64,000 nt of DNA from Nitrospirales bacterium. Its GTDB lineage: Bacteria; Nitrospirota; Nitrospiria; Nitrospirales; UBA8639. Both the position numbers and the translations under genes were made by a program. The notes under the pieces are model-generated. The model had not been told where the DNA came from. It saw only the letters and a list, made by a program, of their open reading frames with translations, and made no database searches. Where the stretch lies: positions 1 through 64,000 of the forward strand of contig JAJDBQ010000104.1 in NCBI GenBank assembly GCA_029261255.1, in the 5' to 3' direction. Shown here one piece after another: positions 9,639 through 18,158 of the stretch (position 1 is the first letter of the stretch; each line of letters starts with the position of its first letter).

Positions 9639-12600
9639 TGGCGGGAAGCTTCGGCCAGCCTTTTAGGCTCATGGTCGGTATCCGTCATCAGAAAGGTCTG
9701 TTAATTCTGGCTGTTTGGCTTGCGGTCTGGTTAGGCCTGCTAGCCAATGGAGCAGCCCAGGCTCATGATCATGCACTAGATGATGCGACTGGAGCCGCGC
9801 AAGCGCGACTACTGAACGAACCACTCTTTGCGATGGTTGAAACTGAAGCGGTAGCCATGAGTGCATTGGAAGCGATGGGGCAGTGGGGCCCGGTGACGAC
9901 TTGGCCGTTTGTTTTTGCCTCGGCGGCTAATTTACCCGATGGGCGAATTGCCGCGTGGGGAGGGAATCGACCAACGACAGCGAGTGGTGGTTTTGACACC
10001 TATACCGGGGTCTGGGATCCGGTGACGGGACAAATCACGGAGCAGCTCTACGATCAACATGCGATGTTCTGCGGGATTGCGACGCTGCGGGAGAATGGGC
10101 AAATCTTCGTAGCCGGTGGCGACGGGGAGAGTCGAGCCCTCACGAGTCTTTTTGATTATGGTACGAACAGTTGGCAGCGCATTGACGATGCCCATGTTGG
10201 CCGCTGGTATAACGGGGCGTTGCACTTACCGACGGGCCAAGTCTTTATGGCGCTTGGCAGCACTGGCAGTCGCTATCCTGAATTGTGGACAGAGGGTGTC
10301 GGTTGGCGGTGGCTCACGGGTATCGACTTGCAGGCGCCGATTCTCGACTACGTAGCAGAGTATGGCCGACCGGATTGGTTCCCTCTGTTTACGGTCGCAC
10401 CCAGCGGGGACATTCTGCATGTCGGGCCGACACCGAAAATGCATTACATTAATCCCCAGGGAAACGGTTCGATTCAGGAAGCTGGGGCGGGGATCATTGG
10501 TTGGGATGCGAATAACCAGGCAGGGACCATGATGATGTACGCCAAGGGCAAGGTCCTGACATTTGGGGGTGAGCCCAATCAGCGAAAGTCGTCCATTGTC
10601 GATCTGAATGCCGTGCCTCCTCAGGTCACGTCCACAACTGGCATGTTACAACCCCGTTCCTTTGCTAACGCTGTCATGATGCCCAATGGTGAGGCCTTTG
10701 CTGTTGGTGGGAATACATCGGGCAAGCGATTTAGCGATGACGGGACTATTCTCACTCCAGAAATTTGGAATCCACTGACGCAACAGTGGCGTGCGGTGGC
10801 AGATCATTCAGTGCCCCGCAACTACCATGCTGTTGCCTTGCTCATGCCTGATGGCCGCGTGTTTTCTGGCGGTGGCGGTCTCTGTGGTTGCAGCGCCGAC
10901 CATGCTGACCATCAAGTCTATTCGCCCGGATATCTGTTTAATGCTGATGGGTCGTTGGCTGCACGTCCCACGATCACAGACGCCCCAGATGTGTCTACCT
11001 TCGGCATGACACTCGACATTGCGGCCGTTCCCGATATTCAGCGGTTTACCATGATCAAAATGTCAGGCACCACTCATGCCTACAATACAGACGTGCGTTT
11101 TCTGAATGTTCCCTTCAGCGGCAATAATGGGAATTATCAGTTGACCTTGGAGAGCAATCCCAACGTGCTGACCCCTGGATACTGGATGCTCTTTGCGCTC
11201 AATGCACAGGGCACACCTTCGGTCGCCAAAGTGATCCAGATTCAGAGCCACACCGTTTCTATCACAAATCCTGGCAGTCAAATCACTGAAGTCAATGAGA
11301 GCGTCTCGCTACCCTTGATCGTCGACAATCCTCATGGAAAGAGCTTGACCTTTAATGCGACAGGGTTGCCGCCCGGCTTGACGATTGACAGTACCACTGG
11401 CGTGATCAATGGTATTGCCACAGCGGAGGGGACTTATGAAACAAGTGCGACAGTGAGTAATGGTTCAATTGTGACAGATGTTCTTTTTACCTGGACGGTG
11501 TTTCCCATAGGTGGAAGCTCAAATGCCTATCGGTATGTCAGGTTGGTCGCCGACTCAGAAGTGAACGGGAATCCCTGGACGACCATGGCCGAATTGACGG
11601 TGCTGGATGGAAATGGGACCCCCCTTAACCAAAGCGGCTGGACGCTACACTCCGTGGATAGTGAAGAACTCGTGGGTGAAAATGGGGACGCGGTCAATGC
11701 CTTTGATGGCAATCCGTCGACGTTTTGGCATACGCAATGGTCCGGTGGGAATCCTCCGCCCCCGCATGAAATTGTGATTGATCTCGGGACTGTGCAGACC
11801 GTGAGTGGCTTTAGGTATTTGCCACGACAAGATGGCGGGGAGAATGGGCGTATTGCGAACTACCGTTTTTACGGGAGTAATGACGGCGTAACCTGGGGGG
11901 CACCCTTAGCCACAGGGACCTTTCCTAATACGGCTGAGGAGCAAGAAGTGTTGTTGGCTGGCACCCGCTATGTCCGGTTGGTGGCCGACTCGGAAGTGAA
12001 CGGCAACTCCTGGACGACCATGGCCGAATTGACGGTGCTGGACGGGAATGGGACCCCCCTTAACCAAAGCGGCTGGACGCTACACTCCGTGGATAGTGAA
12101 GAACTCGTGGGTGAAAATGGGGACGCGGTCAATGCCTTTGATGGGAATGCTGCGACGTTCTGGCATACCCAGTGGTCCGGTGGGAATCCTCCGCCCCCGC
12201 ATGAAATTGTGATTGATCTCGGGACTGTGCAGACCGTGAGTGGCTTTAGGTATTTGCCACGACAAGATGGTGGGGAGAATGGTCGGATTGCAGACTACCG
12301 GTTCTACGGGAGCAATGATGGGGTGACGTGGGGCACGCCGTTGGCCACGGGCACGTTTGCCAATACTCCAGATGAACAGCAGGTAGCGTTTGGTAGCACC
12401 CGCTATGTGCGGTTTGTGGCGGATTCGGAAGTCAACGGGAATCCTTGGACGACCGTGGCCGAACTGGTGGTGTTGGATTTCACTGGCACCCCACTGAATA
12501 AAAACGATTGGATATTGCAGTCCGTGGATAGTGAAGAAGTGATAGATGAAAATGCTGCAGCGAGGAATGCTTTTGATGGCAACCCGTCGACTATTTGGCA

Positions 12601-13264
12601 CACCCAGTGGGCGACTGCGGCTCCACCACATCCACATGAGATCGTGATTGGTCTCGGGGGCGCATACGGGGTGAGCGGGTTCCGCTATTTGCCGCGGCAA
12701 GATGGCGTAAGCAATGGGCGCGTTGCGGATTACAGGTTCTACGGGAGCAATGATGGGGTGACGTGGGGCACGCCGTTGGCCACGGGTACGTTTGCCAATA
12801 CTCCAGATGAACAGCAGGTGATCTTTGGGGGCACGCGCTACGTGCGGTTGATGGCCAACTCCGAAGTCAATGGCAATCCGTGGACGACGATGGCTGAATT
12901 GACGGTGCTGGATTCCACAGGCACACCGCTTGATAAGAGCGGCTGGACCTTGCGGGCCGTGGATAGTGAGGAATTTACAGGTGAGAATGGCGCCGCGGTG
13001 AATGCCTTTGATGGTAATCCCGACACGATCTGGCACACCCAGTGGTCTGGTGGGGATGTTCCATACCCGCATGAGATCATCATTGATCTAGGAGTCGTGG
13101 AATCTTTGGGTGGCTTTCGCTATCTGCCGCGCCAAGATGGCGGGATCAATGGGCGGATTGGGGAGTATCAATTTTATGGGAGTTCGGATGGGGTGACGTG
13201 GGGAGTGCCACGGGCGTCAGGGGCCTTTGCGGATACGGACCAAGAACAGGAAGTGCTGTTCTGA
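9635..13264 (+). CDS. Secreted radical-copper oxidase (galactose/glyoxal oxidase-like) with four discoidin domains
   Basis: Exported protein of 1209 residues with a signal peptide ending near NGAAQA (about residue 43). Residues about 85-430 form a kelch-type propeller and about 445-560 the C-terminal domain of the galactose oxidase family. All copper-radical residues appear present: Cys146 (MFCG) and Tyr192 (RWYNG) for the thioether-linked radical cofactor, Tyr397-His398 (PRNYHAV) and His481 (THAYNTDVR). The family oxidises primary alcohols or aldehydes and releases hydrogen peroxide; RWY resembles glyoxal oxidases. A putative-Ig (He_PIG) domain follows at about 565-625, then four discoidin modules. 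The start overlaps the upstream stop (ATGA). The substrate is unknown, though glycan binding by the tail suggests a sugar or polysaccharide. Confidence 0.88.
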   Translation: MMAGSFGQPFRLMVGIRHQKGLLILAVWLAVWLGLLANGAAQAHDHALDDATGAAQARLLNEPLFAMVETEAVAMSALEAMGQWGPVTTWPFVFASAANLPDGRIAAWGGNRPTTASGGFDTYTGVWDPVTGQITEQLYDQHAMFCGIATLRENGQIFVAGGDGESRALTSLFDYGTNSWQRIDDAHVGRWYNGALHLPTGQVFMALGSTGSRYPELWTEGVGWRWLTGIDLQAPILDYVAEYGRPDWFPLFTVAPSGDILHVGPTPKMHYINPQGNGSIQEAGAGIIGWDANNQAGTMMMYAKGKVLTFGGEPNQRKSSIVDLNAVPPQVTSTTGMLQPRSFANAVMMPNGEAFAVGGNTSGKRFSDDGTILTPEIWNPLTQQWRAVADHSVPRNYHAVALLMPDGRVFSGGGGLCGCSADHADHQVYSPGYLFNADGSLAARPTITDAPDVSTFGMTLDIAAVPDIQRFTMIKMSGTTHAYNTDVRFLNVPFSGNNGNYQLTLESNPNVLTPGYWMLFALNAQGTPSVAKVIQIQSHTVSITNPGSQITEVNESVSLPLIVDNPHGKSLTFNATGLPPGLTIDSTTGVINGIATAEGTYETSATVSNGSIVTDVLFTWTVFPIGGSSNAYRYVRLVADSEVNGNPWTTMAELTVLDGNGTPLNQSGWTLHSVDSEELVGENGDAVNAFDGNPSTFWHTQWSGGNPPPPHEIVIDLGTVQTVSGFRYLPRQDGGENGRIANYRFYGSNDGVTWGAPLATGTFPNTAEEQEVLLAGTRYVRLVADSEVNGNSWTTMAELTVLDGNGTPLNQSGWTLHSVDSEELVGENGDAVNAFDGNAATFWHTQWSGGNPPPPHEIVIDLGTVQTVSGFRYLPRQDGGENGRIADYRFYGSNDGVTWGTPLATGTFANTPDEQQVAFGSTRYVRFVADSEVNGNPWTTVAELVVLDFTGTPLNKNDWILQSVDSEEVIDENAAARNAFDGNPSTIWHTQWATAAPPHPHEIVIGLGGAYGVSGFRYLPRQDGVSNGRVADYRFYGSNDGVTWGTPLATGTFANTPDEQQVIFGGTRYVRLMANSEVNGNPWTTMAELTVLDSTGTPLDKSGWTLRAVDSEEFTGENGAAVNAFDGNPDTIWHTQWSGGDVPYPHEIIIDLGVVESLGGFRYLPRQDGGINGRIGEYQFYGSSDGVTWGVPRASGAFADTDQEQEVLF
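11530..13261 (+). repeat. Four tandem near-identical discoidin-module repeats
   Basis: Four in-frame units of about 435 nt begin near 11530, 11966, 12402 and 12837. Units 1 and 2 share long identical stretches covering the middle of the module, while units 2 and 3 are nearly identical at their 3' ends. This patchwork shows recent unequal recombination or gene conversion. Confidence 0.85.
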
Positions 13265-13357
13265 GAAAACTACATGATCGATTAAAATGAGAATGGACGC
13301 GGCCTGGTCAAAGGAAGTAATGGCATTTGATCTATTTCCTGAGTTTTGCCCCGACGC

Positions 13358-13397
13358 TCACACCACCCCTCTCCTTGGAAGGGTGAGGGAGTCGGGA
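13358..13397. repeat. REP-like G/C-rich palindromic sequence
   Basis: Sequence CACCCCTCTCCTTGG followed by AAGGGTGAGGGAGTCGG, a partial dyad resembling the element inside lhr. It lies between the oxidase gene and a small zinc-ribbon gene and might form a hairpin in the transcript. Confidence 0.5.
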
Positions 13398-13508
13398 CGC
13401 GACATAGTTATCAGCTAGTCAGAAAAGAACAATGAGCTTGGAATGGTGATCACTTTTTATTTTTCATCGTTTCTTGACCGTATTCTTTGGCTTGGATAAG
13501 ATCGATCT

Positions 13509-13781
13509 ATGCCGATGCCACCATTTCCAGGCGGTTCTCGTCCCACTCCAGGGATGCGACCGCGCCGCCCACCTGTTTCTCAAGAGGATCCGAAGCAATT
13601 CGAATCTCTTCGAGCCTCATTACTTTTTTGCCCAAAATGCCAGACTGCGACGCCGGCTCGTGAACGGCTTCTTTTAGTGCTGCCAACCGGAAATCTTTAC
13701 GAGTATGTGTGCGCACAGTGCGGGACGTCTACTGGTTCTAAGACTGAGCAAGCACAGGGTGGTGGACTTCTTGCGCCATAA
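13509..13781 (+). CDS. Small zinc-ribbon-like protein
   Basis: Protein of 90 residues. A Pro/Arg-rich N-terminus (MPMPPFPGGSRPTPG) precedes a compact domain with FCPKC at about residues 41-45 and CAQC at about 69-72; two CxxC knuckles 25 residues apart are typical of a zinc ribbon. Between them lies RERLLLVLPTGNLYEYVC. I recognise this as a conserved hypothetical type but know no function. It sits alone between the oxidase operon and a repeat copy. Zinc binding is inferred from the cysteine spacing; nucleic-acid or protein binding would both fit. Confidence 0.7.
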   Translation: MPMPPFPGGSRPTPGMRPRRPPVSQEDPKQFESLRASLLFCPKCQTATPARERLLLVLPTGNLYEYVCAQCGTSTGSKTEQAQGGGLLAP

Positions 13782-13784
13782 GGG

Positions 13785-13930
13785 GTCTGTTGAAAAAAGC
13801 CGCCAGCGGCGTTCTCACTAAATTCCGGTGCTCACGTACGAAGTGTACGCTCCGCGCCTGAATTTGGCTGCGGCCTTGCTGGACGAACTTTTTTGAACCG
13901 ACCCGAAGAATCCGATGTTCAGGGTTGCCA
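13785..13930 (+). repeat. Intergenic composite repeat, copy B
   Basis: Short form of the family: starts GTCTGTTGAAAAAAGCCGCC, then CAGCGGCGTTCTC, the GTGCTCACGTAC / GTGTACGCTCCGCGC dyad, CGGCCTTGCTGGACGAACTT and a GATGTTCAGGGT tail. It begins four bases after the zinc-ribbon gene stop. Confidence 0.85.
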
Positions 13931-13986
13931 TGAAAGCATTGGCTCGTGAGAGAAATTTATTCTCCTCACGCCTGACCCCTCACCCC

Positions 13987-15852
13987 TTACGATTGTGTTT
14001 TCTGTTCCTCAGGAACTGGGAGTCCTTCTTGAGCCATGATGCGGAGTGCGTTCGTGGTGGGACATGGCCCGGAGCGGAGTTGGTAGTCAAAACGTAGAGC
14101 GCCATCTTCGACTGATTCTTGAAAGTGTGCATTGCGAATGTGTTCGTTTGCCTCTGCTAGACGTGTGAGTTCCAAATCATGTGTCGAAATCATACCTAAC
14201 CCTCGACTTTTTTGAAGCACCTGTACGAAGGCTTCACTGCCCGCCAACCGCTCTCTATTGTTGGTGCCTCGGTAAATTTCATCTATTAAAAAAATGACCG
14301 GTTGTGAGGTGATGGCGTTGACGGCGTCCAAAATGACTTTGAGTCGTTTGACTTCGGCATAGAAATAGGACAGTCCTTCGTCTAAGGCATCGGTCACTCG
14401 GATGCAGCAATAGAGCTGCAGCCACGACCATGAGCAGGTTGTGGCACAGACTGGCCCACCGGCCTGCGCGAGGCAGATATTAATGCCGACGGTTCGTAGA
14501 TAAGTACTTTTTCCGGACATGTTCGATCCCGTGACGATGGTCATGTGCCCTTCGCCTCTGAGGTCAAGGTTGTTTGAGACGCGATGGGCGCGAGTGATGA
14601 GCGGATGGCCAATATCTTGTGCGGTGATTCCAGCTGGATGTTCAAGATCATGGGCTGTTTCGAGCTGGGGCCATTGATAGTCAGGATTCACATAGGCAAA
14701 TCGTGCTAATGCACTGGCGGCATCTAGTTGGCCAATGGTTTCTAACCATTTGGGAAGAATATGTTTCAATTGCGTCATGAGGCGATTGAGTTTTCCCACA
14801 TAGAGTAAATCCCAAGGGATGAAGGCGTTGAATGCTAAGTGGACGAGCGGATGGGCCTTGATGCTGAGTCCATGGCAAATACGCCCGAGTTGCTTGAGAC
14901 AGACTGTTGGCCGGTTCTCTTCTTTGAACAATTCTTGGCACTGCTCTCGAATGGTCGGCTGCTTGGAAAATGTTGATCGTTCAAGCGTGGCAATGACGGT
15001 GACGAGTTTCTCAAGCTCTACGTGTAGGGCCAGGACTCGCCCGAAGAGCGGGGCGATTGATCCTGATAACGAGAAATAGAGGCCCACATAGAGAAGCAGG
15101 GGCAAGAGCCAAAAATTCGATGCTCCAGTGAAGAGCGTCCAGAGTCCCAGCATGGTGGTGAGGGCACAGAGAATCGATGCGCACATGACCATCAAGGGAA
15201 GATTCGGGACGGCAATGGATTGCTGAAGAAGCGCAAGGATTCGGCTGCCGTCGAGTGCATGGGGACTGATCAGCCTTGTGGCGAGGAGGCACCGATCTCG
15301 TAATCGTGAGAGGGGCGTGAGTTCTCTGATCAAGCGCTGTCGAATGTGCCAAGGGACTGTGTCGGAATCAGGATTGTTGGCCTCAAACACCCAGCGTTGG
15401 AGTTGGGTGTGGCCATTTGTAGAAAATGTGGTGTCGAGCAGGGCCAAGAGCGAATGGGGGCCGGTGAGATCCAGATCCAAGGCATACGGATGGTGCGGCG
15501 GAGCTAGATGGGTCTGGACGTTCATGTTTGGCCAATCGAGTTGCAATCGTGCAAGCAGATCCTGTTTGATCGACATCCAGAGGGCCAAGCGGTGCAGACG
15601 GGATTTTAATCGTTGATGAAACCATGTTGTTGTCAGGAAAATAACCAGAAAAATTAAGAGCACGATATTGCCACTGTGAAACCAGGCATGCTGATATAAG
15701 CCTATGCAAGCGGCCGCGCCCAGGAGAAAGATACTCAGCCTCCATCGACTGAATCGTTGGCTAGCGGATTTTCCTTGTTCTGTGAGCCGATTTCCTCGAC
15801 GCAAAAGGCGGGTCAACGCGTCTTGTCGTTGATCGGTGTGAGTATAGTGCAT
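13987..15852 (-). CDS. Membrane-associated MutS-family ATPase
   Basis: Protein of 621 residues carrying the MutS ATPase (domain V) at its C-terminus: Walker A GSNMSGKST near residue 427, FLIDEIYRGTNNRER (Walker B and following loop) and STHDLEL as the switch histidine region. The N-terminus is unlike mismatch repair MutS. It has two hydrophobic segments at about residues 35-85 and further ones at about 215-265, and lacks the Phe-X-Glu mismatch-recognition domain. This architecture matches a poorly studied MutS-related subfamily with membrane helices (MutS7-like). A role in ordinary mismatch repair is therefore unlikely; the true role is unknown. It is transcribed alone, with repeats on both sides. 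Confidence 0.85.
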   Translation of the reverse strand: MHYTHTDQRQDALTRLLRRGNRLTEQGKSASQRFSRWRLSIFLLGAAACIGLYQHAWFHSGNIVLLIFLVIFLTTTWFHQRLKSRLHRLALWMSIKQDLLARLQLDWPNMNVQTHLAPPHHPYALDLDLTGPHSLLALLDTTFSTNGHTQLQRWVFEANNPDSDTVPWHIRQRLIRELTPLSRLRDRCLLATRLISPHALDGSRILALLQQSIAVPNLPLMVMCASILCALTTMLGLWTLFTGASNFWLLPLLLYVGLYFSLSGSIAPLFGRVLALHVELEKLVTVIATLERSTFSKQPTIREQCQELFKEENRPTVCLKQLGRICHGLSIKAHPLVHLAFNAFIPWDLLYVGKLNRLMTQLKHILPKWLETIGQLDAASALARFAYVNPDYQWPQLETAHDLEHPAGITAQDIGHPLITRAHRVSNNLDLRGEGHMTIVTGSNMSGKSTYLRTVGINICLAQAGGPVCATTCSWSWLQLYCCIRVTDALDEGLSYFYAEVKRLKVILDAVNAITSQPVIFLIDEIYRGTNNRERLAGSEAFVQVLQKSRGLGMISTHDLELTRLAEANEHIRNAHFQESVEDGALRFDYQLRSGPCPTTNALRIMAQEGLPVPEEQKTQS

Positions 15853-15900
15853 AGAGAGTATGACCTTAGCCGCTCTTCATACCTCCGTCAATAATGTGAA

Positions 15901-16013
15901 TGTTGAAAAAAGGGGGCAGCTGCGTTCTCGCTTTCTTGCCGCGCTCACTGAGTGAGAGACTCGCTCCGCGAGTCAAAAAGGCTGTGGCCTTGCTTGACGA
16001 ACTTTTTTGAACC
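15901..16013 (+). repeat. Intergenic composite repeat, copy C
   Basis: Diverged short copy starting TGTTGAAAAAAGGGGGCAG, with GCTCACTGAGTGAGAGACTC replacing the usual central dyad, then GGCCTTGCTTGACGAACTT and TTTTGAACC. It separates the divergently transcribed MutS-like and prmA genes. Confidence 0.75.
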
Positions 16014-16095
16014 TTCCTGGCGGAAGTTTTTATCGATTGTAGCTCCTCTGCATATGTCCCGTGTTTAAGAAATCTTCAATAGGATTGTAATTTTT

Positions 16096-16947
16096 ATGGT
16101 GATGTCTTCGACGGTTTTGCAAGTACAAATTCCTGCATGTGTGGATGGGGCCGAACTCTCTGGACTCTTGTCTTGTTCAGATTTTTTAGGTGTATGGGAA
16201 GAAGATGGAGCGTTGATGATTTATTGGAAGGGAAGCGAGGAGTCTATTCTTCAAAAAATACGCGAGGCTTTGGCGCAACTTCATGTCGACATGCGGGTTT
16301 CCGCGAACGACGTTCAATGTGTGATCTCTCAAGATTGGAATGCTCAATGGGCTGCGTCGGTTGAACCCATTCGGATTGGTCAGCGTGTCGGGATTCGTCC
16401 AAGTTGGAAAACGATGGAATTGCCTGAGAATGGAATTGAAATTGTTCTTGATCCTAAACAAGCGTTCGGGACGGGGCATCATGCCACGACTTATCTTCTC
16501 ATTGAATGGTTAGAAGAGCTATCTGAGTTGGAAGGTTCTCGAGTCTTAGATGTCGGGACGGGGAGTGCGATTCTGAGTATGGCGGCGGTACGCTTGGGAG
16601 CATTGTCGGCGTTGGGAATAGATAATGATCCCGTGGCGATTGATTGTGCCAAGGACTATGCCGTGGTGAATGGGTTCACGAATGAACTCGATCTTCGAAC
16701 GTGTTTGACCAGTGACTTGGTGGATCAATCATTTGATATTATTGTCGCCAATATAGATCGAAAGACGATTCTTGAAATCACCCCGGAATTTTCAAGGTTT
16801 CGTTCTTCAACGACGCAGTTGTTTCTTTCAGGACTTTTGGCAGAAGATGCGACTGATATCGTGGCAGCGTTCACGCATCATGGGTGGGTTCGCCAAGCCT
16901 TGCGGCAACGCGAAGGATGGATTGCCCTTCATTTTAGTGTCTGTTGA
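16096..16947 (+). CDS. prmA: Ribosomal protein L11 methyltransferase-like
   Basis: Protein of 283 residues, normal PrmA length. PrmA trimethylates ribosomal protein L11 using S-adenosylmethionine. The PrmA signature DPKQAFGTGHHATT occurs near residue 119, followed by the SAM-binding motif VLDVGTGSAILS and the acidic GIDNDPVA. The family catalytic/substrate motif NILA appears here as ANID (FDIIVANIDRKT), a modest departure. The N-terminal 90 residues fit the L11-recognition domain only weakly. The last codons and the TGA stop are supplied by the start of repeat copy D (GTCTGTTGA). A less likely alternative is another protein methyltransferase of the same fold. Confidence 0.85.
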   Translation: MVMSSTVLQVQIPACVDGAELSGLLSCSDFLGVWEEDGALMIYWKGSEESILQKIREALAQLHVDMRVSANDVQCVISQDWNAQWAASVEPIRIGQRVGIRPSWKTMELPENGIEIVLDPKQAFGTGHHATTYLLIEWLEELSELEGSRVLDVGTGSAILSMAAVRLGALSALGIDNDPVAIDCAKDYAVVNGFTNELDLRTCLTSDLVDQSFDIIVANIDRKTILEITPEFSRFRSSTTQLFLSGLLAEDATDIVAAFTHHGWVRQALRQREGWIALHFSVC

Positions 16948-17122
16948 AAAATGCCGTTAGCGGCGCTCTGATCAACATCGAGTGCTTACGTACTGCATGT
17001 ACGTTCCGCGCCCAAACTTGGCGGCCTTGCTGGACGGACATTGTTTAACAGACATGAAGTTGATGCTATTCAACACATTCCTGGGTCTGTTTGCCTCTTG
17101 ATCTCCTTATTATTCAACACCC
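16939..17122 (+). repeat. Intergenic composite repeat, copy D (reference copy)
   Basis: About 184 bp that fills the space between two convergent genes exactly. It starts GTCTGTTGAAAAATGCCG, contains the GTGCTTACGTACTGCATG / TACGTTCCGCGC dyad and GGCCTTGCTGGACGGACA, then a second module with CACATTCCTGGGTCTGTTTG and ends TTATTATTCAACACC. The ends (TGTTGAA and TTCAACA) are inverted, as in a MITE. No coding capacity. Confidence 0.85.
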
Positions 17123-17517
17123 TAATTGGATGTGGGGTCTTCTTCGTGATCGTCGTCTGGTTGTGATTCCAGGAACGTAATGAGTGCATGATAGGTCTGC
17201 TTGCGGACTTCTGCTTTTGAACCATCCCCTCCATCGATATTTTGTTGTAACCACACGGTCTCGGAAATTTGGTCATTAGCTTTGTTACACAGCGTCCACA
17301 TTTGATGCAGAAATTCAGTAGGCAGTCCGACCTGTACTCCCTCTGATTCGATTCGGTCGTCTAATATGGCCAGCAGATCCGAAATGGCTTGATCGGCCCG
17401 ATACGGCTGAGTCGCAAATCCGAACGCCGCATGGGACATTGCATCTTGTTCGGCCTGTTGAACGAGATCATGCATATATTCCTTGAGGAGCCCAATGATT
17501 CGCCCGGACAACCGCAT
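17122..17517 (-). CDS. Hypothetical protein
   Basis: Protein of 131 residues from the ATG (MRLSGRIIGLLKEYMHDLVQ); the frame stays open to a TTG at 17634, but the added residues are low-complexity His/Pro/Asn and look non-coding. The protein is predicted mostly alpha-helical, with an acidic end (SQPDDDHEEDPTSN), no signal peptide and no membrane segment. I recognise no family. It lies 106 nt downstream of a 55-residue small gene on the same strand and may share its transcript. Its stop codon abuts repeat copy D. The start is uncertain because no strong ribosome site is visible. Confidence 0.55.
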   Translation of the reverse strand: MRLSGRIIGLLKEYMHDLVQQAEQDAMSHAAFGFATQPYRADQAISDLLAILDDRIESEGVQVGLPTEFLHQMWTLCNKANDQISETVWLQQNIDGGDGSKAEVRKQTYHALITFLESQPDDDHEEDPTSN

Positions 17518-17623
17518 AAAGAAGAGTAGCTGGAAGGATGGGGTGTTGTTAAGAGCTCGAGGATGGAGAGACGGGTTTCGATTTGGGTGAGGGCTATGTG
17601 TCGATGGGTGGCAGTGTGTGTTT

Positions 17624-17791
17624 CTAGTCCCCAAAGAGTGTTTCTATATCAGGCTCGAAGACTCCATCCGGAAGGCCGGGTCGCCAATCGCCGTATTTTT
17701 GGTCTGGCCGATGGAAATATTGGTTATTTTGACGTTTGATGACCCAATCTTCTCCCTCGGCCCATATTTGCCGAATTTCTTCTTCATCCAT
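17624..17791 (-). CDS. Small acidic hypothetical protein (55 aa)
   Basis: Short gene encoding a 55-residue acidic protein that begins MDEEEIRQIWAEGEDWVIKR and ends with EPDIETLFGD. Aromatic and charged residues are well distributed (YFHRPDQKYGDWRPGLPDG), and the codons look natural, unlike the opposite-strand frame over the same bases. An AAAGGAAA tract lies about 11 nt before the ATG. No signal peptide or cysteine motif. Family not recognised. It precedes the 131-residue hypothetical gene on the same strand, so a two-gene transcript is plausible. Confidence 0.6.
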   Translation of the reverse strand: MDEEEIRQIWAEGEDWVIKRQNNQYFHRPDQKYGDWRPGLPDGVFEPDIETLFGD

Positions 17792-18158
17792 TTTGAAGGG
17801 ATTTCCTTTGTTTGCCTTCGAAAGTTTTTAGGGAGTCAAAGTGGGAAAAATTTTGTAATGTTGGCAATGAGACATGCTATTTTTGATCAAAAATGCTCCT
17901 AAGAATATTTCGTCCAATTGCGAGGCGAACTAAAGTCGAGCCTCTGGTTTTCCACAAGTGATAACTTTAAAACTGTCTGTTATTGCGATTTAGGAGGTCA
18001 GAGTGCATGAAAACGACAAGAAAATGCCATTTAGTGGGAATATTGGCAACAAAAGTCGAATATGGTATAGAAATAAGACCCCTCTATTTAGACTCAGCAT
18101 TTTAGAAAATCATCCGAATAGAATCAGATTGCCACCATTAGGTATTAAGGGGATAGTT

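Noticed and set aside
12080-13072. 330-codon reverse open frame within the oxidase gene
   Set aside because: It is antisense to tandem discoidin repeats; the open frame is a product of repeated sequence, has Arg/His/Pro-biased residues and no ribosome site.
8335-13261. Regular repeats considered as a CRISPR-like or tandem non-coding array
   Set aside because: Units are about 435 nt, stay in frame and encode discoidin modules; no short repeats with unique spacers are present anywhere in the window.
17618-17902. 94-codon forward frame
   Set aside because: It is antisense to the 55-residue acidic gene, which has a better start and more protein-like composition.
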